Shown here piece after piece: positions 1 to 12,064 of a stretch of DNA of 64,000 nucleotides. The stretch lies in the NCBI RefSeq assembly GCF_023159225.1, contig NC_063167.1:75065298-75129297 (forward strand). Direction: 5' to 3'. How positions within the stretch are numbered: position 1 is the first letter of the stretch; every line of letters starts with the position of its first letter. The notes under the pieces were generated by a model. It was not told the DNA's origin and did not search any database. It saw only the letters and a list, made by a program, of their open reading frames with translations. A program made the position numbers and the translations under genes. The DNA comes from Perognathus longimembris pacificus. Its lineage: Eukaryota > Chordata > Mammalia > Rodentia > Heteromyidae.

Positions 1-1941
1 TTCAGACCTGAGTCTCCTGAGTGAGCCACCAGTGCCCAGCTGAAGGTACTTTTATTATTTGTACCACTTAGGATTTGTAGGAAATCTTTGAGTTAGAAGG
101 ATAGGAGCTAATGTTTCTAGTAGAAGCAGTCTTCACAATCTTCTGCTCATTTCTCTCCAGGAATCTTTTCCACATAGCACTTGGACACAGAAAAAAGTAT
201 ACTACTCGATTCCAAGACAATATACCTTAACATTAGCTGAACTTACTGTTCCTGAGTTAGTTCTATGTAAAATGAAAACACACACAAGCACATAACTACA
301 AATAAAACCCTATTTTCTTTCCATGTCATATACTTGAACTCAGAACATGATATAAAACAAAAATACAGAGTTAAAATATTCACTATAGGGAAAAGAACAG
401 GAAGAGAATGAAGCCTATAAAAATATTCAATTAAAGTAAGTACATAGGCTATTGCTTATTCTGGATATCCCAATGAAAGAAAATAACAATAGAAGAGAAA
501 GAATGGACTTTAGATGGGCCATAATATCCAATTCTCTCCTGAAGTAATTAATGTTTCTTTTTATTTAAAAGATCCCCATACCCTCTTAATCAGTATTGAC
601 TTGTGTATTTGTTTCAATATGCCCAAACCAAGTATGTTAGTAATAGGTGACATTAATTACATCTGAAGAGCCTAGATAGTTGGGGTGGGGGAAGGAATAG
701 TTTTTCAATTGCCAGAAAGTCAAAGGTTAATAAATGAGTTACTTGAGTAACAAAAGGGTTTTAGATAGACCAGCCTTGTATTGTGGAAAAATTAGTGGAT
801 GAGAGATGGGGAAGCTAGATTTAAGCCTTAGCTCTACCATTAACAAGTCCCTCGAATATAAGCACGTCTTGTAATACTCCAGAGCTCAATTTCCTCATGT
901 ATGAAATGAGGAAATTGAATGAGATCATCTTGGTGTTCTTTCCAGGCCCAACTTTGTGAGGTTCTCTGGGGAACAATAAACTAGAGACCACACCTCCTCT
1001 GACCAGAGAACCTCATTACCAGCCTCTGCTCTGCACTGGGTTAAGAGTATCAGTGGATGGGCAATGGAATGAGCCAGCAGTCCCTGTCACCCAGCCCGTG
1101 GTAATGATGGAGCTGGTGCTAAGCATGTCCCATGTGGGCATGAGCACACACAGCATAGCCTACTCCCCATTTCCAAGGTAGACACAAGACCTCTGAGAGA
1201 TATTTCTACCACCAAAAGTCCAATCCAACTGTCAAATTGGCCTTTCAAAAGCTCCTGTGAGATATCATCTATCAAACTCTTTTAATGTTCACTGCCTAGT
1301 CTCCATCTCTAAAAGAATAGATTCAGATAAACTTACAAAGATGCTTTCTAGAAAGTGGAAATTAGCTATTATAGTATTATTATTGGGGAAAATGTCTAGA
1401 ATCTTCCTATGATGATTTCAAAAGTAGATTTTCTCTTCTTTCAGAGGGGGAGAGAGATTCAGGTTTTTTCTGTGTTTTTTTTTTTTTTTGAGATAACCAT
1501 TCTGATTTTAAATATCTTCTTTTTAGGATTTTATTCACATGGGTAAGGCTTCTCACTTCTAGGCAAGATTCGAATGAGGCCAGAGGGGCCACATTTCTAG
1601 TTAGAGATTTAGGGCTTTAGCCCATTAGGCCCAGACCATTTGGCTTTGATGCCAATCAAAGAAGAGAAGACAGTCACCTCACTGGTGAACACTCTGCTAT
1701 CAGAAGATGCAATAAGGAAGAGAGTGAGGTCACAGCTCCAGCTAAGAGAACAAGGCCTTCCAATTCCCAAAACCTCACCAAGAAAACAAATAGCAGACTC
1801 CACGTCAAGATCCATCTCGTTTTGTTGAGAATTGACACCTGGCTTTATTCAGGCCCCTCCTCTTTTTCATAGAAACAATTACATTTGAGCAATATCTGGC
1901 AACATTCCAAAGGGCACAACATGGTTCTGCAGAGCACTCAC
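1..1941 (-). other. TGFBR3: TGFBR3 intron (partial)
   Basis: Intronic sequence downstream of the last visible exon. It holds a MIR-like remnant at 815-955. At 1-42 a stretch resembles the end of a minus-strand B1-type SINE with an internal deletion. I see no exon here and no match to the expected next betaglycan exon. Confidence 0.7.
815..955 (-). mobile_element. MIR-like remnant
   Basis: CCTTAGCTCTACCATTAAC and CAATTTCCTCATGTATGAAA, the antisense MIR pattern. Confidence 0.55.
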
Positions 1942-2094
1942 AGAGTTATAGTAAACTGCACCATCAGGTGTCGCCCGATGGTGCCTCATGCCACAGCCAT
2001 TCAGAGGAGACTCCAAAATGAAGTGTGTGTCATTCATCTTGGCCTTACAGGCAGGATCCCGCAGGGTGAGCTCCATTCCAGAGTAGCCATTAGC
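1942..2094 (-). CDS. TGFBR3: TGFBR3 (betaglycan) internal exon, ZP-N portion
   Basis: Most 3' TGFBR3 coding exon in the window: 153 bp, phase 0 to phase 0, 51 codons. It reads from ANGYSGMELTL to the end of DGAVYYNS. The acceptor is ttctcag at 2095-2101 and the donor is GTGAGT (1936-1941). The peptide is the first part of the betaglycan zona-pellucida domain: it holds two cysteines (CKAKM, NGCG) and an N-glycosylation sequon (NDT, where human has NGT as I recall). In the family the ZP domain is extracellular, binds TGF-beta and inhibin, and presents ligand to TGFBR2 or activin type II receptors. The next exon, with the glycosaminoglycan-attachment serines, should lie before position 1; I see no match to it in 1-1941. 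The frame is open and the assignment is firm by similarity to remembered mammalian betaglycan. Confidence 0.95.
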
Positions 2095-2488
2095 CTGAGA
2101 AACAAGGGCCACCACAGACATGGTGAGGGATGATGGGAAGTTAACACCTGTTGCCTGACCTTCTAAGCAAAAGGTGGCCAGAAGTTTGCATCATACCCCT
2201 CCCCCAGCCACCTCTTCCCAACTGACCACTGGTTATCAGCCCAACCACTGTAGTTGCTGGCCTTGGAAATTCAATAGCAAAATACTGTCACACAAGGATC
2301 CGAAGGCTCCTCCTCCACCTACCCTCCGGAGCACAACAGGAACCAGATGAGACTCAAAGCCAAGGGAAGTGGGCCTATCCAAGTGAGAAAACAGTCCCCA
2401 GAGTTTATAAGTGTAGGAGCTAGGGAAATAATGAACCCAGACTGGAGCAGGATGGGTAATCAGGAGGCAACCCCTCTAATGCACTGAC

Positions 2489-2823
2489 CTGGAAAGAATC
2501 TTTTTCTATAGCCACAACCATCTTTTCATGGTCACATTTGATGGACAGGGCAACCTCCACGCTCCCTTGCACCTCTTCCGGTTCTCTAGGACCAGGAAAC
2601 AGTTGAATGCTGGGGACAACAGAATCCTTCGGCGGCCGGAGGATTCTATCTTCTCCTCCTTCCTTCCGGTCTCTCTGGGAGAGATCAGGAAAAGGAAAGG
2701 GGAGACCTCCAATTCGTCCTCCTCCCCGGAAGGGTGGGTTCTCCATAGCGGGCAGGCTGCCAGGGTCCAGCAGGATGCGTAGCTCTGGAGGGATGGTATG
2801 GACTTCCTCATCTCTCATCTCCT
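2489..2823 (-). CDS. TGFBR3: TGFBR3 (betaglycan) exon linking orphan domain to ZP domain
   Basis: 335-bp exon that completes a split Glu codon (G|AG) and then encodes 111 codons, ending in phase 0 at KDSFQ. Donor GTCAGT (2483-2488); acceptor gccacag (2824-2830). It starts EEMRDEEVHTIPPELRIL, passes through a Pro/Gly/Arg-rich linker (about residues 25-65 of the exon), the conserved PSIQLFPG and REPEEVQGSVEVALS stretches, and ends with KCDHEKMVVA, whose Cys is the first cysteine of the ZP domain. The exon therefore joins the N-terminal orphan domain to the ZP domain of the ectodomain. At the 5' junction it lacks the single alanine I recall in the longer human isoform (NNAEEM); see findings. No stops or indels. 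Confidence 0.96.
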
Positions 2824-3227
2824 CTGTGGCAAGAGAGGGGAGAAAAATACCATTAGTGGGGGATACCATACCACAGTCATCAGATGAAGAAGGGAGGAAT
2901 TAGCATAGAACAGGTAGAGGTACACTAACATTCAACAACTGACAAAGGAGTCTGGAAGCCTAGCCCTGGTGTTCTAATAGCTGAGTGTTCCTCAACCTCA
3001 GATACACATTAAAATCATCTTTGTAGCTTGAAAAAGAAAATCTCTAGGCCCAGGCTACACCTTGAGCCAACTCTGTAGCCCGCATGTGCACACACACGCC
3101 CCTCCCCCACCCTGCTACATACAAACACACAGACACTTCCACTAGATCTAGAGAATTTTAATAGTTTCTCAAAAAGATTTCTTCAAACAATAATCGTATT
3201 TTCATTTTTATTAACTGATTTCTATAA

Positions 3228-3305
3228 TGTAGTGTCAGGATGCAAATTCAAACTCCTTAGCGTATGAGGCAAGTGTTCTACCACTGAACTACAGCCATAG
3301 CTCAA
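3228..3305 (-). mobile_element. ID-like SINE fragment
   Basis: GAGGCAAGTGTTCTACCACT then GAACTACAGCCATAGCTC on the plus strand. Confidence 0.6.
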
Positions 3306-3663
3306 ATACTGATAAAAAAATAAGTTACTCTTCTACCATTTTTGTTTTTTTTACTGTTATAGTCTAGATGCTATCTGGGTACCTTGTCCTTTTACAGCCT
3401 TGCTCCTAAGAGAGGGAAAATGTGCTGCTCAAGCCTACTTACTTATCCCTTCAAAGGCTGAGATTCCTATGCAAGCAATGTGCCATATTCTTCTTATATT
3501 TTCAATAATTTAAAGAAAAAATAATTGTCCCAGGATTATCTACCTCCACTATTGAAGGCCATCAATGATATATGCTCAAGATCAGATCCATCTCAGTGGA
3601 AGCTGAATGTGAAGATAACTGGAAGATATGAACTCTCCTGCAATAAAATGTTTTTTGTGTTTG

Positions 3664-3878
3664 TTTTTTGCCAGCCCTGGAGCTTGAACTCTGGGCGTGG
3701 GCTCAAGACTGGTGCTCTATCACTTGTGCCACAGCACCACTTTCAGTTTTTTCTGAGTAGTTTATTGAAGATAAAAGTTTCATGGACTTTCCTGTCCAGG
3801 CTGGCTTTGAACTAGGATCCTCAGATCTCAACCTCCTCAGTAGCTAAGATTACAGGCGTGAGCCTCAGGTACCCAACT
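3664..3878 (-). mobile_element. B1-Geo composite SINE
   Basis: On the plus strand: Geo module (GCCAGCCCTGGAGCTTGAAC, CCACAGCACCACTTTC), then a 7SL/B1-like module ending GATTACAGGCGTGAGCC. Complete dimer. Confidence 0.85.
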
Positions 3879-3904
3879 AATACAAATCTTTTGAAAAGGA
3901 TCCT

Positions 3905-4105
3905 TCAATGTATGTATCCAAAAGCAGTACTAAGTTTGGAGGGATTTTAATGTATAAAGAATGAAAACCTTGAAGGGGGAAGGTAGGAGAAAAATGAGGG
4001 AGGAGGTAACAAGTTTGATAAGAAATATACTCACTGCATTACACAGAAACTGTAACCCCTCTGTACATCACTTTGGCAATAAATAATTATTTAAAAATTC
4101 CAAAA
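3905..4105 (+). mobile_element. L1 3'-end remnant (older lineage)
   Basis: Purine-rich segment, then ACTGTAACCCCTCTGTACATC and an A-rich end. It is closely similar to 57500-57645 (GTAACCCCTCTGAACATCACC), so both are copies of one L1 3' UTR type that differs from the other two lineages. Confidence 0.6.
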
Positions 4106-4159
4106 AAAAGAATGAATGAAAATCTTTACAATGTAAGGTAAATGCTGGTAAGGTAGATG

Positions 4160-4228
4160 CCATTATTTTTTATTTGATTACTGATGAGGAATCTGAAGCT
4201 CAGTGATTAAGCAATTCCCCAAACAATG
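4160..4228 (+). mobile_element. MIR-like fragment
   Basis: CTGATGAGGAATCTGAAGCT and CAGTGATTAAGCAATTCCCC. Confidence 0.45.
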
Positions 4229-4854
4229 AATAATAATGATAATAATAAGTTAATGAAAGATAATGAGCTTGAACCTGCCCCCATCATCTTCATTCTGTCA
4301 ACACTGCACTCAGTACTGGGTCCGTGGGGTAAGGAATACCTCTGAGGACCAGAAGTTGGGAAAGGAGTCATCTCAGCCTCTTGTCTAAGAGTGCAAGTCT
4401 CTCTCTGCTTTCTGCTCCCCTAAATCAGAGCAGCCCTTCCTCTGCATTAAAAATCCCCAGGCTATGCCCCCAAACAGTTTTCTTATATGGCATAGCCTCT
4501 GATTATTAAGATCTTTCCTGCCATCCTCACCCTCTGTATTCTCAGCCATTGGTGGTCATTAGGTGCCTCTGAGAGAAGGATGCAGGCCAACTATTACAGT
4601 CATAAGGGGGATACAGACAACACCCTTGGACATGGAATTAACTCCATGACTGAAGATACAGGCTAAGGTCTCCCCCAAAATCGATCATAATTCTAAATAA
4701 CTTTATGTCTTGGAGTTAAATAAATAGCCCAAACTATTATTAAAATGTACAACAGACACATAGTAACATCTGAGTAGCAATGTGAGTTCCTTATCGGAAA
4801 GCATCATTTGTGGGGATACATTTTTATACACCAACAGCAAAATTTCATACTTAC

Positions 4855-5044
4855 CATTGTTGTCGATCCGAAGATGAAATCTATTAGCCACTGGGGCCAT
4901 GGTGTATGAGGTCACGGGACGAAAGCCATTGTCCACAGCCCACTTGAGCAGGTTCTCCCGAGTGGAAGGGATATCGTCCCTTATAGATTTAGTCATGGTC
5001 ATGGATCTTTCACTCTCTTTCCCGAAGCCAATGCTGTTGGCAGC
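4855..5044 (-). CDS. TGFBR3: TGFBR3 (betaglycan) exon, orphan domain C-terminal part
   Basis: 190-bp exon, phase 0 at its start and leaving one base (G) of the next codon. Acceptor tctttag (5045-5051), donor GTAAGT (4849-4854). It encodes AANSIGFGKESERSMTMTKS, then the stretch ending TSYTMAPVANRFHLRIDNN. This is the end of the membrane-distal orphan domain of betaglycan, which contributes to TGF-beta binding. The flanking exons join in frame to the neighbouring betaglycan exons (LKVI before, EEMRDEE after). No disruption. Confidence 0.96.
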
Positions 5045-5209
5045 CTAAAGACAATGGCAAAAGCTCACTTAGGAATCTGAAAGTGAAAAGTGCTTTAAAT
5101 AACTAGATACTAAAATCAAATAGATTCTAGATTATATGTGGGGGGTTATTTTTCTTCTGATTGCTATTTTCTTTGGGCTAAGAACACAAATGTGAAAATC
5201 TTTGTGGGA

Positions 5210-5420
5210 GAGATGCTAGTACTGAGGCTTGAACTCAGGGCCTAGGCACTGTCCTTTAGCTTGCTTTTTTTTTTTTTTTTTTTGCTTCTCATTTTTGTGT
5301 TTTACCCACTTGAGCCACAGTTTCACTTCTGACTTTGGGTGGTTAATTGAAGGTTCTTGCAGACTTTTCTGCCCTCCAGGTTGGCTTCGAACCACAATTC
5401 TCCTGAGTAGCTGGCTGGCT
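5210..5420 (-). mobile_element. B1-Geo composite SINE, older
   Basis: Same two-part layout, interrupted by an internal poly-T expansion at about 5265-5283. Confidence 0.75.
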
Positions 5421-5652
5421 AATGTGAGAATAATTCACAGTAGATTAAGAGATAACTATCTATTCCTGTTGTTTGATCACACCATTTGGATTTGGATTGC
5501 TTATGTTAATAAAAAATAATGCCCAAATATAGCTACTCTGTTACTATATAATTAAAGTATTTATATCATCAATATAGAACCCTAAATGCATATGCCATAG
5601 TTTCCCCTCCTGGTTTTATTTTTATTTTTATTTATTTATTTATTTATTTAAT

Positions 5653-5850
5653 TTTTTTTGGCCAGTCCTGGGCCTTGGACTTAGGGCCTGAGCACTGTCC
5701 CTGGCTTCTTCTTGCTCAAGGCTAGCACTCTGCCACTTGAGCCACAGCGCCACTTCTGGCCATTTTCTGTATATGTGGTGCCGGGGAATCGAACCCAGGG
5801 CCTCATGTATATGAGGCAGGCACTCTTGCCACTAGACCATATCCCCAGCC
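5653..5850 (-). mobile_element. IDL-Geo SINE, full length
   Basis: Poly-T start, Geo module then ID-like module ending CCATATCCCCAGCCC. Approximate target duplication CCCCTCCTG near 5604 and 5850. Confidence 0.9.
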
Positions 5851-6384
5851 CCCCTCCTGTTCTTATTTAGAATCATGTATAAGGCACACATGTATGTGGT
5901 ACAGTGGCATAAATATTTCTGTTCTACTCCTTTTACCCTTAGATTCACATGGCAGTTGCTATAACCTAGTGACTTCTGTAAGCAGACTATGCCTGCTTTA
6001 CAAACCATTAAAGTCCACATGGCAAAACAGCCAATATTTATTTTTCATCTATAATTTATGATGAGTTTACACTTGCCAAATATATTAGAGGAATATACTT
6101 ACCTTTTGTGTTCTCAAATACTAGTTAAGGTGACTGCCTAAGTGTCTATATTCTATCAGAAATAAGTGGAAGGAGGACATTATCAGTAATAAATGGATAG
6201 GGGAAATTAAAATCACTGCTAAGATGACAGAAATATTTTCAGGGAAGGTATTAGTGGCTTAGATAAGCAGGACATAGAAAGTAAAGTCTCTGTCTGCTAC
6301 TAAGTCTGACGACAGGGATCTTGTCTGAGGGAAAAGGGAGCTAGATTCTGTAAAGGGGCCCCTGGAAAACACGATTTTGTTTTT

Positions 6385-6594
6385 GTACCATCCATGGGGT
6401 TTGAACTCAGGGCTTGAGCACTGTCTTTGATTTTTTAACTTAAGGCTAGTTCTCTATCACTTGAGTCACAGTTCTACTTCTGACTTTTGGCCTCAATAGA
6501 CTTTCCTGATCTGGCTGGCTTGGAACTGTGATCCTGAGATCTCAGCCTCCAGAACAGTTGGGATGACAGGCATGAGCCACCAGTGGCTGGAACA
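6385..6594 (-). mobile_element. B1-Geo composite SINE
   Basis: Geo half (GGGTTTGAACTCAGGGCTTG) followed by B1-like half ending GGCATGAGCCACCAGTGG. Confidence 0.83.
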
Positions 6595-6695
6595 GCTTGG
6601 GAAGGCACAATTTTCACTACTCCAACGGGGGTGTAAGGCCCTTCAGATGTGCCAATTAGGCCATTTTCATGCCATATAAAAATCACGTTAATTTC

Positions 6696-8620
6696 TTTTA
6701 TTTTTTCTCAAATTTTTATTATCAAACTTATGTACAGAAAGGTTACAGTTTCATACGTTAGGCATTGGATACATTTCTTGTACTGTTTGTTACCTTGTCC
6801 CTCATACCCCCCTCCCCTTCCCCCTTTCCCTTTCCCCCGATGGGGTGTTCAGTTCACTTACACCAAGCAGTTTTAAAAGTATTGCTTTTGTAGTTGTTTG
6901 TCTTTTTTTACCCTGTGTCTCTCGATTTTGGTATTCCCTCTCAATTTCCTAGTTCTAATACCAATAAACACGGTTTCCAATATACTCAGATAAGATTACA
7001 GAGATAGTATAGGTACCACAGGAAGGTGATACAAGAACATCATCAATAATAGAAGCTACAGATACACATGGAATGTTGAAAGTAGTTACAACTGTGATAT
7101 AACAATCGTTTCCATAACATGGAGTTCATTTCACTTAGCATCATCTTATGTGTTCATAAGGGAATAGCTATTGGGCTCTTGTGATCCTCTGCTATGACTT
7201 GCCTAAACCTGTACTAATTATTCCCAATAAGGGAGACCATAGAGTCCATGTTTCTTTGGGTCTGACTCACTTCACTTAGTATAATTTTTTCCAAGTCCTT
7301 CCATTTCCTTACAAATGGGGCAATGTCATTCTTTCTGATAGAGGCATAAAATTCCATTGTGTATATGTACCACATTTTCCTGATCCATTCGTCTACTGAG
7401 GGGCATCTGGGCTGGTTCCAGATTCTCGCTATGACAAATTGTGCTGCGATGAACATTGTTGTGCTGGTGGCTTTACTGTGATTTTGTTTGTGGTCTTTTA
7501 GACAGATACCCAAAAGGGGGGCTGCTGGGTCATAGGGGAGTTCTATATTTAGCCTTCTGAGGAATCTCCATACTGCTTGCCAGAGTGACTGAACCAGTTT
7601 ACATTCCCACCAACAATGAAGTAGGGTTCCCTTTTGGCCACATCCCCTCCAACAATTGTTATTATTAGTCTTCTTGATATAGGATATTCTTACTGGGATG
7701 AGATGGAATCTCAATGTTGTTTTGATTTGCATTTCTTTTATGGCCAGTGATGTAGAGCACTTTTTCATATGTCTCTTGGCCATTCTCATTTCCTCATCAG
7801 AGAAGTCTCTTTGTAAATTTTTAGCCCACTTGATGAGGGGGCTATTGGTTCTTTGCGGTTTTGTTTTGGAGGAAGGTATAATTTTTTTAGTTCTGCATAT
7901 ATTTTAGATATGAGGCCTTTTTCCGTTGAATGGCCGGTACAGATCTTTTCCCAGTCTGTGGGCTTTCTGTTTATCTTGCGAGCTATGTCCTTTGCCTTGC
8001 AGAAGCTCTGCAGTTTGATGCAGTCCCATTTGTCCAACCTTTCTTTGATTTGTAGCCTTTCTGGGTCTTTGTTAAGGAAGCTCCGTCCTGCGCCAAGGAG
8101 CCCAAGTGTTTCTCCTACTCCTTCCTTTAGTGTTTTCAGGGTGTCTGTTTTGATTTCGAGGTCTTTAATCCATTTGGAATTGATTTTGGTGCAGGGTGAT
8201 ATATAAGGATCTAGTTTTAGTTTGTTGCATGTGTTGAGCCAGTTTTGCCAGCACCATTTGTTAAAGAGGCTATCTTTCTTCCAAACTATTGTTTTAGCTC
8301 CTTTATCAAAGATTAAGTAGGCATAGTTCTGTGGGTTCATTTCTGGGTCTTCAATTCTGTTCCATTGGTCTTCAGGCCTGTTCCGGTGCCAATACCAAGC
8401 TGTTTTTATTATTATAGCTTTATAATATAGCTTGAAGTTGGGTATTGTAATTCCTCCAGCACTGTTCTTTCTGCTTAGGATTGTTTTTGCTATTCTAGGT
8501 CCTTTATTGTTCCATATGAATTTCTGGATTGCTTCCTCTATTTCATTAAAAAATGGTGTTGGGATATTAATGGGTATTGCATTGAATTTGTAGATAGCCT
8601 TTGGCAATATTGCCATTTTG
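6696..8620 (-). mobile_element. 5'-truncated LINE-1, 1.9 kb
   Basis: Minus-strand L1 flanked by a 17-bp duplication, AAAATCACGTTAATTTC, at 6679-6695 and 8621-8637. It retains the C-terminal third of ORF2 (from MAILPKAIYKFNAIP through the [18 protein letters not shown] motif to LIGNN) and a ~510-bp 3' UTR with a G-rich purine tract (as CCCCTCCCC on the plus strand near 6808). One indel near 7850-7880 breaks the frame. Its ORF2 differs from the intact element at many positions (e.g. LGLLGAGRSFLNKDPERLQI versus [20 protein letters not shown]), so it belongs to a separate L1 lineage. Confidence 0.93.
7214..8620 (-). pseudogene. L1 ORF2 C-terminal remnant
   Basis: Truncated ORF2 reading frame of the 6696-8620 element in two overlapping frames (8620-7786, then 7789-7214), joined by a frameshift around 7850-7880. 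It lacks the endonuclease and most of the reverse transcriptase, so it is non-functional. Confidence 0.9.
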
Positions 8621-9059
8621 AAAATCACGTTAATTTCCATGCCCAGTGATTTTTCTCCTGCATATGTGCAGCATTTTTCCTAAATTCCTCATTTGGTTCC
8701 CATTCTATTTGCCCCTAACATGACTAAATATTAATTCTTTCCCACTTTAAAACCACAAAAGACTCACAGGCCCTAAGTTATCTTAGCCTCCTTGGTTATG
8801 GGAGACTGGCTTAGGACACACATATTTCCACTCGAAGCTTAGAGGACCTCAGTGGGGTATCTTTTTCTATTACTCAATATGCTTAGCTCGGGGAAAAGGA
8901 AACAGGGAGACCAGGCACAACCCCTGCACACAGGAACCAGATGGAGCCGACAAGTGCTGCGGCCATTTGCAAACTCCTTTTCATTGACCCAGAATGGTCC
9001 GGCATCTACTCTGATTCTGAGAAAGCTCCTTAGAGGAAGAAAGGGTGCAAAAGAAAAAA

Positions 9060-9213
9060 ATTGGGACAGGAAGAGGAGGTAAGAGGAAGCGGGAGTGGGA
9101 GAGAGAAAGAGAAAAGAAAAGGAAAAGAAAAAAGAGAAGTAAGGAAAAGAGAGGAGGGAGAGAGGGAGAGGGAGGGAGGAAGGGAGGGAGGAAGGGAGGG
9201 AGGGAGGGAGGGA
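9060..9213. repeat. Purine-rich simple repeat
   Basis: About 150 bp of almost pure G/A on the plus strand, ending in GGGAGGGAGGAA-type units. Confidence 0.9.
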
Positions 9214-10224
9214 AACTGACTAAAAGGGTAAAAGGGTGCAAAAAAGGAATCAATTTGTTGACTGTTTCCCTCCCCTAGTCAACAGCAGTTATGAAGGCAC
9301 AGCTCCCTCCAGCCTTTCAAGGCAGCATGTGTTTTGATTGGCTGGAATTGCAACTTTGGCCTAAACAACACTGCTTGGCCTCATCTGCCCTAGTTGCTCA
9401 TGTTGTCAGGCAGCTGAGAAAATACTGAATTTCTTCAAGATTAGCGTCGCAAACTGCCACCTGTCCTTTTGCGCCAATACGGAGTAATCTGTTCACACGT
9501 TTACATGTTACGTCGAGGAGCTGTCAGTATTACTTCATATCAATTAGGGCTTGGGACTTAAAAAGCTAAGACAGGTATCTACACATGGGTAAAGCAGCAA
9601 GGCCTGGAATAATGGCAGGCAAGTAGGCTCCCACCATTTGCAAAACCCTCATCCTGCATTTCTATAAGTCCCCCCGGCTTTGTTTTTTCTCATCTTAGTA
9701 GAGGTAAGGAAGTATATAGGAAGATCCTAAATATTGCCAACCACAACTTCAAGAAAGATCATGAGTGAGGTAGAGACTAAGTGCCTCCCCTTCTGATCCC
9801 ATGTTTGCATTAGAAATGATGGGGTATTTTCTAGGAATAAGTTGGCCATCACTAACCAGAAGTTCTAAGACCCCATCAAACAGGATAAAAACATCTTAAT
9901 AAGCTCTTCAATGCTCTGGGTGTTTGTCCTGCTATAGAAATGATTATGCCTCATCTGCAGGGTGCCTGAGGAAAGAGGCAGAGCTGATCATGGCAATGTG
10001 GCCATTCCTGATGTTTCCCTTCATGAACCAATCTGCCACATGGAAGGTGCATTCTGCCCACAGCATACCGCCAACAATGTCAGCAAAGCCATTTTGTTCT
10101 TGATGACATTCTTATTTAAGTCTGTCTCATAAGTCCCTTACCATTTCCTTAGTGGACATGGATGTTGTTGTTTTTCACCTCATTTACAGAAGTGTTGTTC
10201 TCCTTAGTTCTATAAATGCACTTT

Positions 10225-10302
10225 TTGCTTGTTTGTGGGCATGAAAGCCAGAGTCTCTTACATGCTAGGCAAGTGCTCTACCACTGAGTTACGCTCCCTG
10301 AC
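10225..10302 (-). mobile_element. ID-like SINE fragment
   Basis: CTAGGCAAGTGCTCTACCAC and TGAGTTACGCTCCCTGAC on the plus strand. Confidence 0.6.
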
Positions 10303-10439
10303 TTCACTCTTAAAAGATAGCAGTCAAGGAAGACGAATCATTTTTGTATGTCAGTAGAGCACTGGACATGCTGCCCTTCTCCTGGAGTCCTTTACCATAT
10401 TGCTGAATGAATGCCTAAGTGTGTGAACGCTGCTAAACC

Positions 10440-10600
10440 TCACAGTAGCTCTCAAGTTGAGAGTGCCTATTTTACAGGTGAGTAACCAACTCAAAGGTCC
10501 AATTGTTACTGGAAGTAATGACACTCAGGGACGCAACTCGAATCCAGCCCTGGCTGGTCCAAAGCCAGGATCCTTTCCATTCCACCACGCTGTCTCTACG
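10440..10600 (+). mobile_element. MIR remnant
   Basis: ATTTTACAGGTGAGTAACC, then CTCGAATCCAGCCCTGGCTG and TTCCATTCCACCACGCTGTC. Confidence 0.65.
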
Positions 10601-11527
10601 GGAAATACTAGAAGCAAGTGCTCAATAAATCATCTCTCTAAGCAGTCATGTACCTTTCCCCTGCAGTGCAGTTAGAATTTGCATCCCCGCGACAGATTGC
10701 TTGGAAATCACAAAAGCATGAAACTGATTGGGAGGATTGAAAAGAACATCATAAAACATTACCTAATTGTTTAGTAATGTTGTCATGCACTGTCCAAAAT
10801 TGGCCTGGAACAGAAGTACAGCCAAGGAGAAGAATATAAACAGATGTTGTTTAGGATGAGCAATCTTACTGCTAGCCTCTTGGACTCATATGAGAGACAG
10901 GGACATTCAAAGTGAACTTCAGGCACACAGGCTCAGCGAGAGGAAGAGCTATGGAAGGGTCAGGGCTGAAAGCAAGCGTATTTACACAAGAACTCCAGCC
11001 GGGAATGAAAATGGACCGTGTGTGTTTTTTTGCTTTTTCAAAGCATGATTCCCTTTCCTGTTTTTGTTATTCTGAAATTAAAAACATTTGGTTGGTATGC
11101 CAGGCAGCAAAAGCAGCAGACACCCCAGGCTACCAACACCCCTCAGACTATGCCAGCCAAGACAATCAAAAATATCTGTGACTTCAGAGGACTCACGGTC
11201 AGGGCTTTGTGCTTGACACCAAATGAATGGATTGTCATTACACATGATGGGTCACTGGGCCCTCTCATAATTTAAAGGGGAAAAACCCCACAGGGGCCAG
11301 AAGTGATTACTTTACAATTAAGATGTGTGGGCTCCTGATTTGCCTGCCTCTGCGGAGAGAATGGGTGGCTTCACTCGTCGTGGTATGTCACGGAAGATGC
11401 CATGTATACAAGAATGGCAAAATCAAAGGCAGCCCTTTCCCTAAACACCAAAAAGTAAAAGCCTACTCCAACAGAATTGGTACAGGTGCTGAAATCAGTG
11501 TTTTTAAAAATTTTTTAAAAGAAAGAC

Positions 11528-11651
11528 AATGCATCTAGTGTGCTGGTACATTCCTATAATCCCAGCACTAAAGAGGTAGAGGCAAGAGATCACCAATTCA
11601 AGGTTAGCCTGGGCTACAAAGTGAGACTGTACCTCAGAGAGAAAAAAAAAA
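11528..11651 (+). mobile_element. B1 SINE monomer
   Basis: 7SL-derived: TATAATCCCAGCAC, TTCAAGGTTAGCCTGGGC, GTGAGACTGTACCTCAGAG, poly-A. Confidence 0.8.
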
Positions 11652-12064
11652 TGGGAAGAGGGAGTTTTCTTTAACTTTCCATCTAATTCACTGAATCCTA
11701 AATATACCTGAGATAGGATTTATTTCAATGTTTTCAGGAAACTAGCTGCTGTTTCTTATCATGCCAACCAGTCTCTAAAGACCTGACCTTCATGAACGCA
11801 AAGGCTTTAAGGAAGAGCCATAATTACTTGGTTCTTCTGTTAATCTTTTGCCTTAGGAACCACATCCCAAATCTACACCGTTAACTCAAAAGAATATGGC
11901 CTGACCTGGCGATTGGCCTAATTTCCCACATCTTCTCTAAGTATTAATCCCAGAGGAAAATCTGACATTAGCCGGACACTGAGTCCAATACAAGTCATTT
12001 AGGGATGGAAGGCTCAATGGATCCTTTGTCTTACTAGAACTTACTGTGGCTTCTGCTAATACAC

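Larger units (their letters stand above)
2824..4854 (-). other. TGFBR3: TGFBR3 intron, 2.0 kb
   Basis: Intron between the orphan-domain exon and the linker exon. It contains an ID fragment, a minus-strand B1-Geo SINE, a plus-strand L1 3' end and a short MIR-like piece. 4230-4850 is unique sequence in which I see no further structure. Confidence 0.8.

Noticed and set aside
2528..2903. Plus-strand ORFs of 84 and 98 aa
   Set aside because: They are the antisense shadow of the TGFBR3 exon at 2489-2823.
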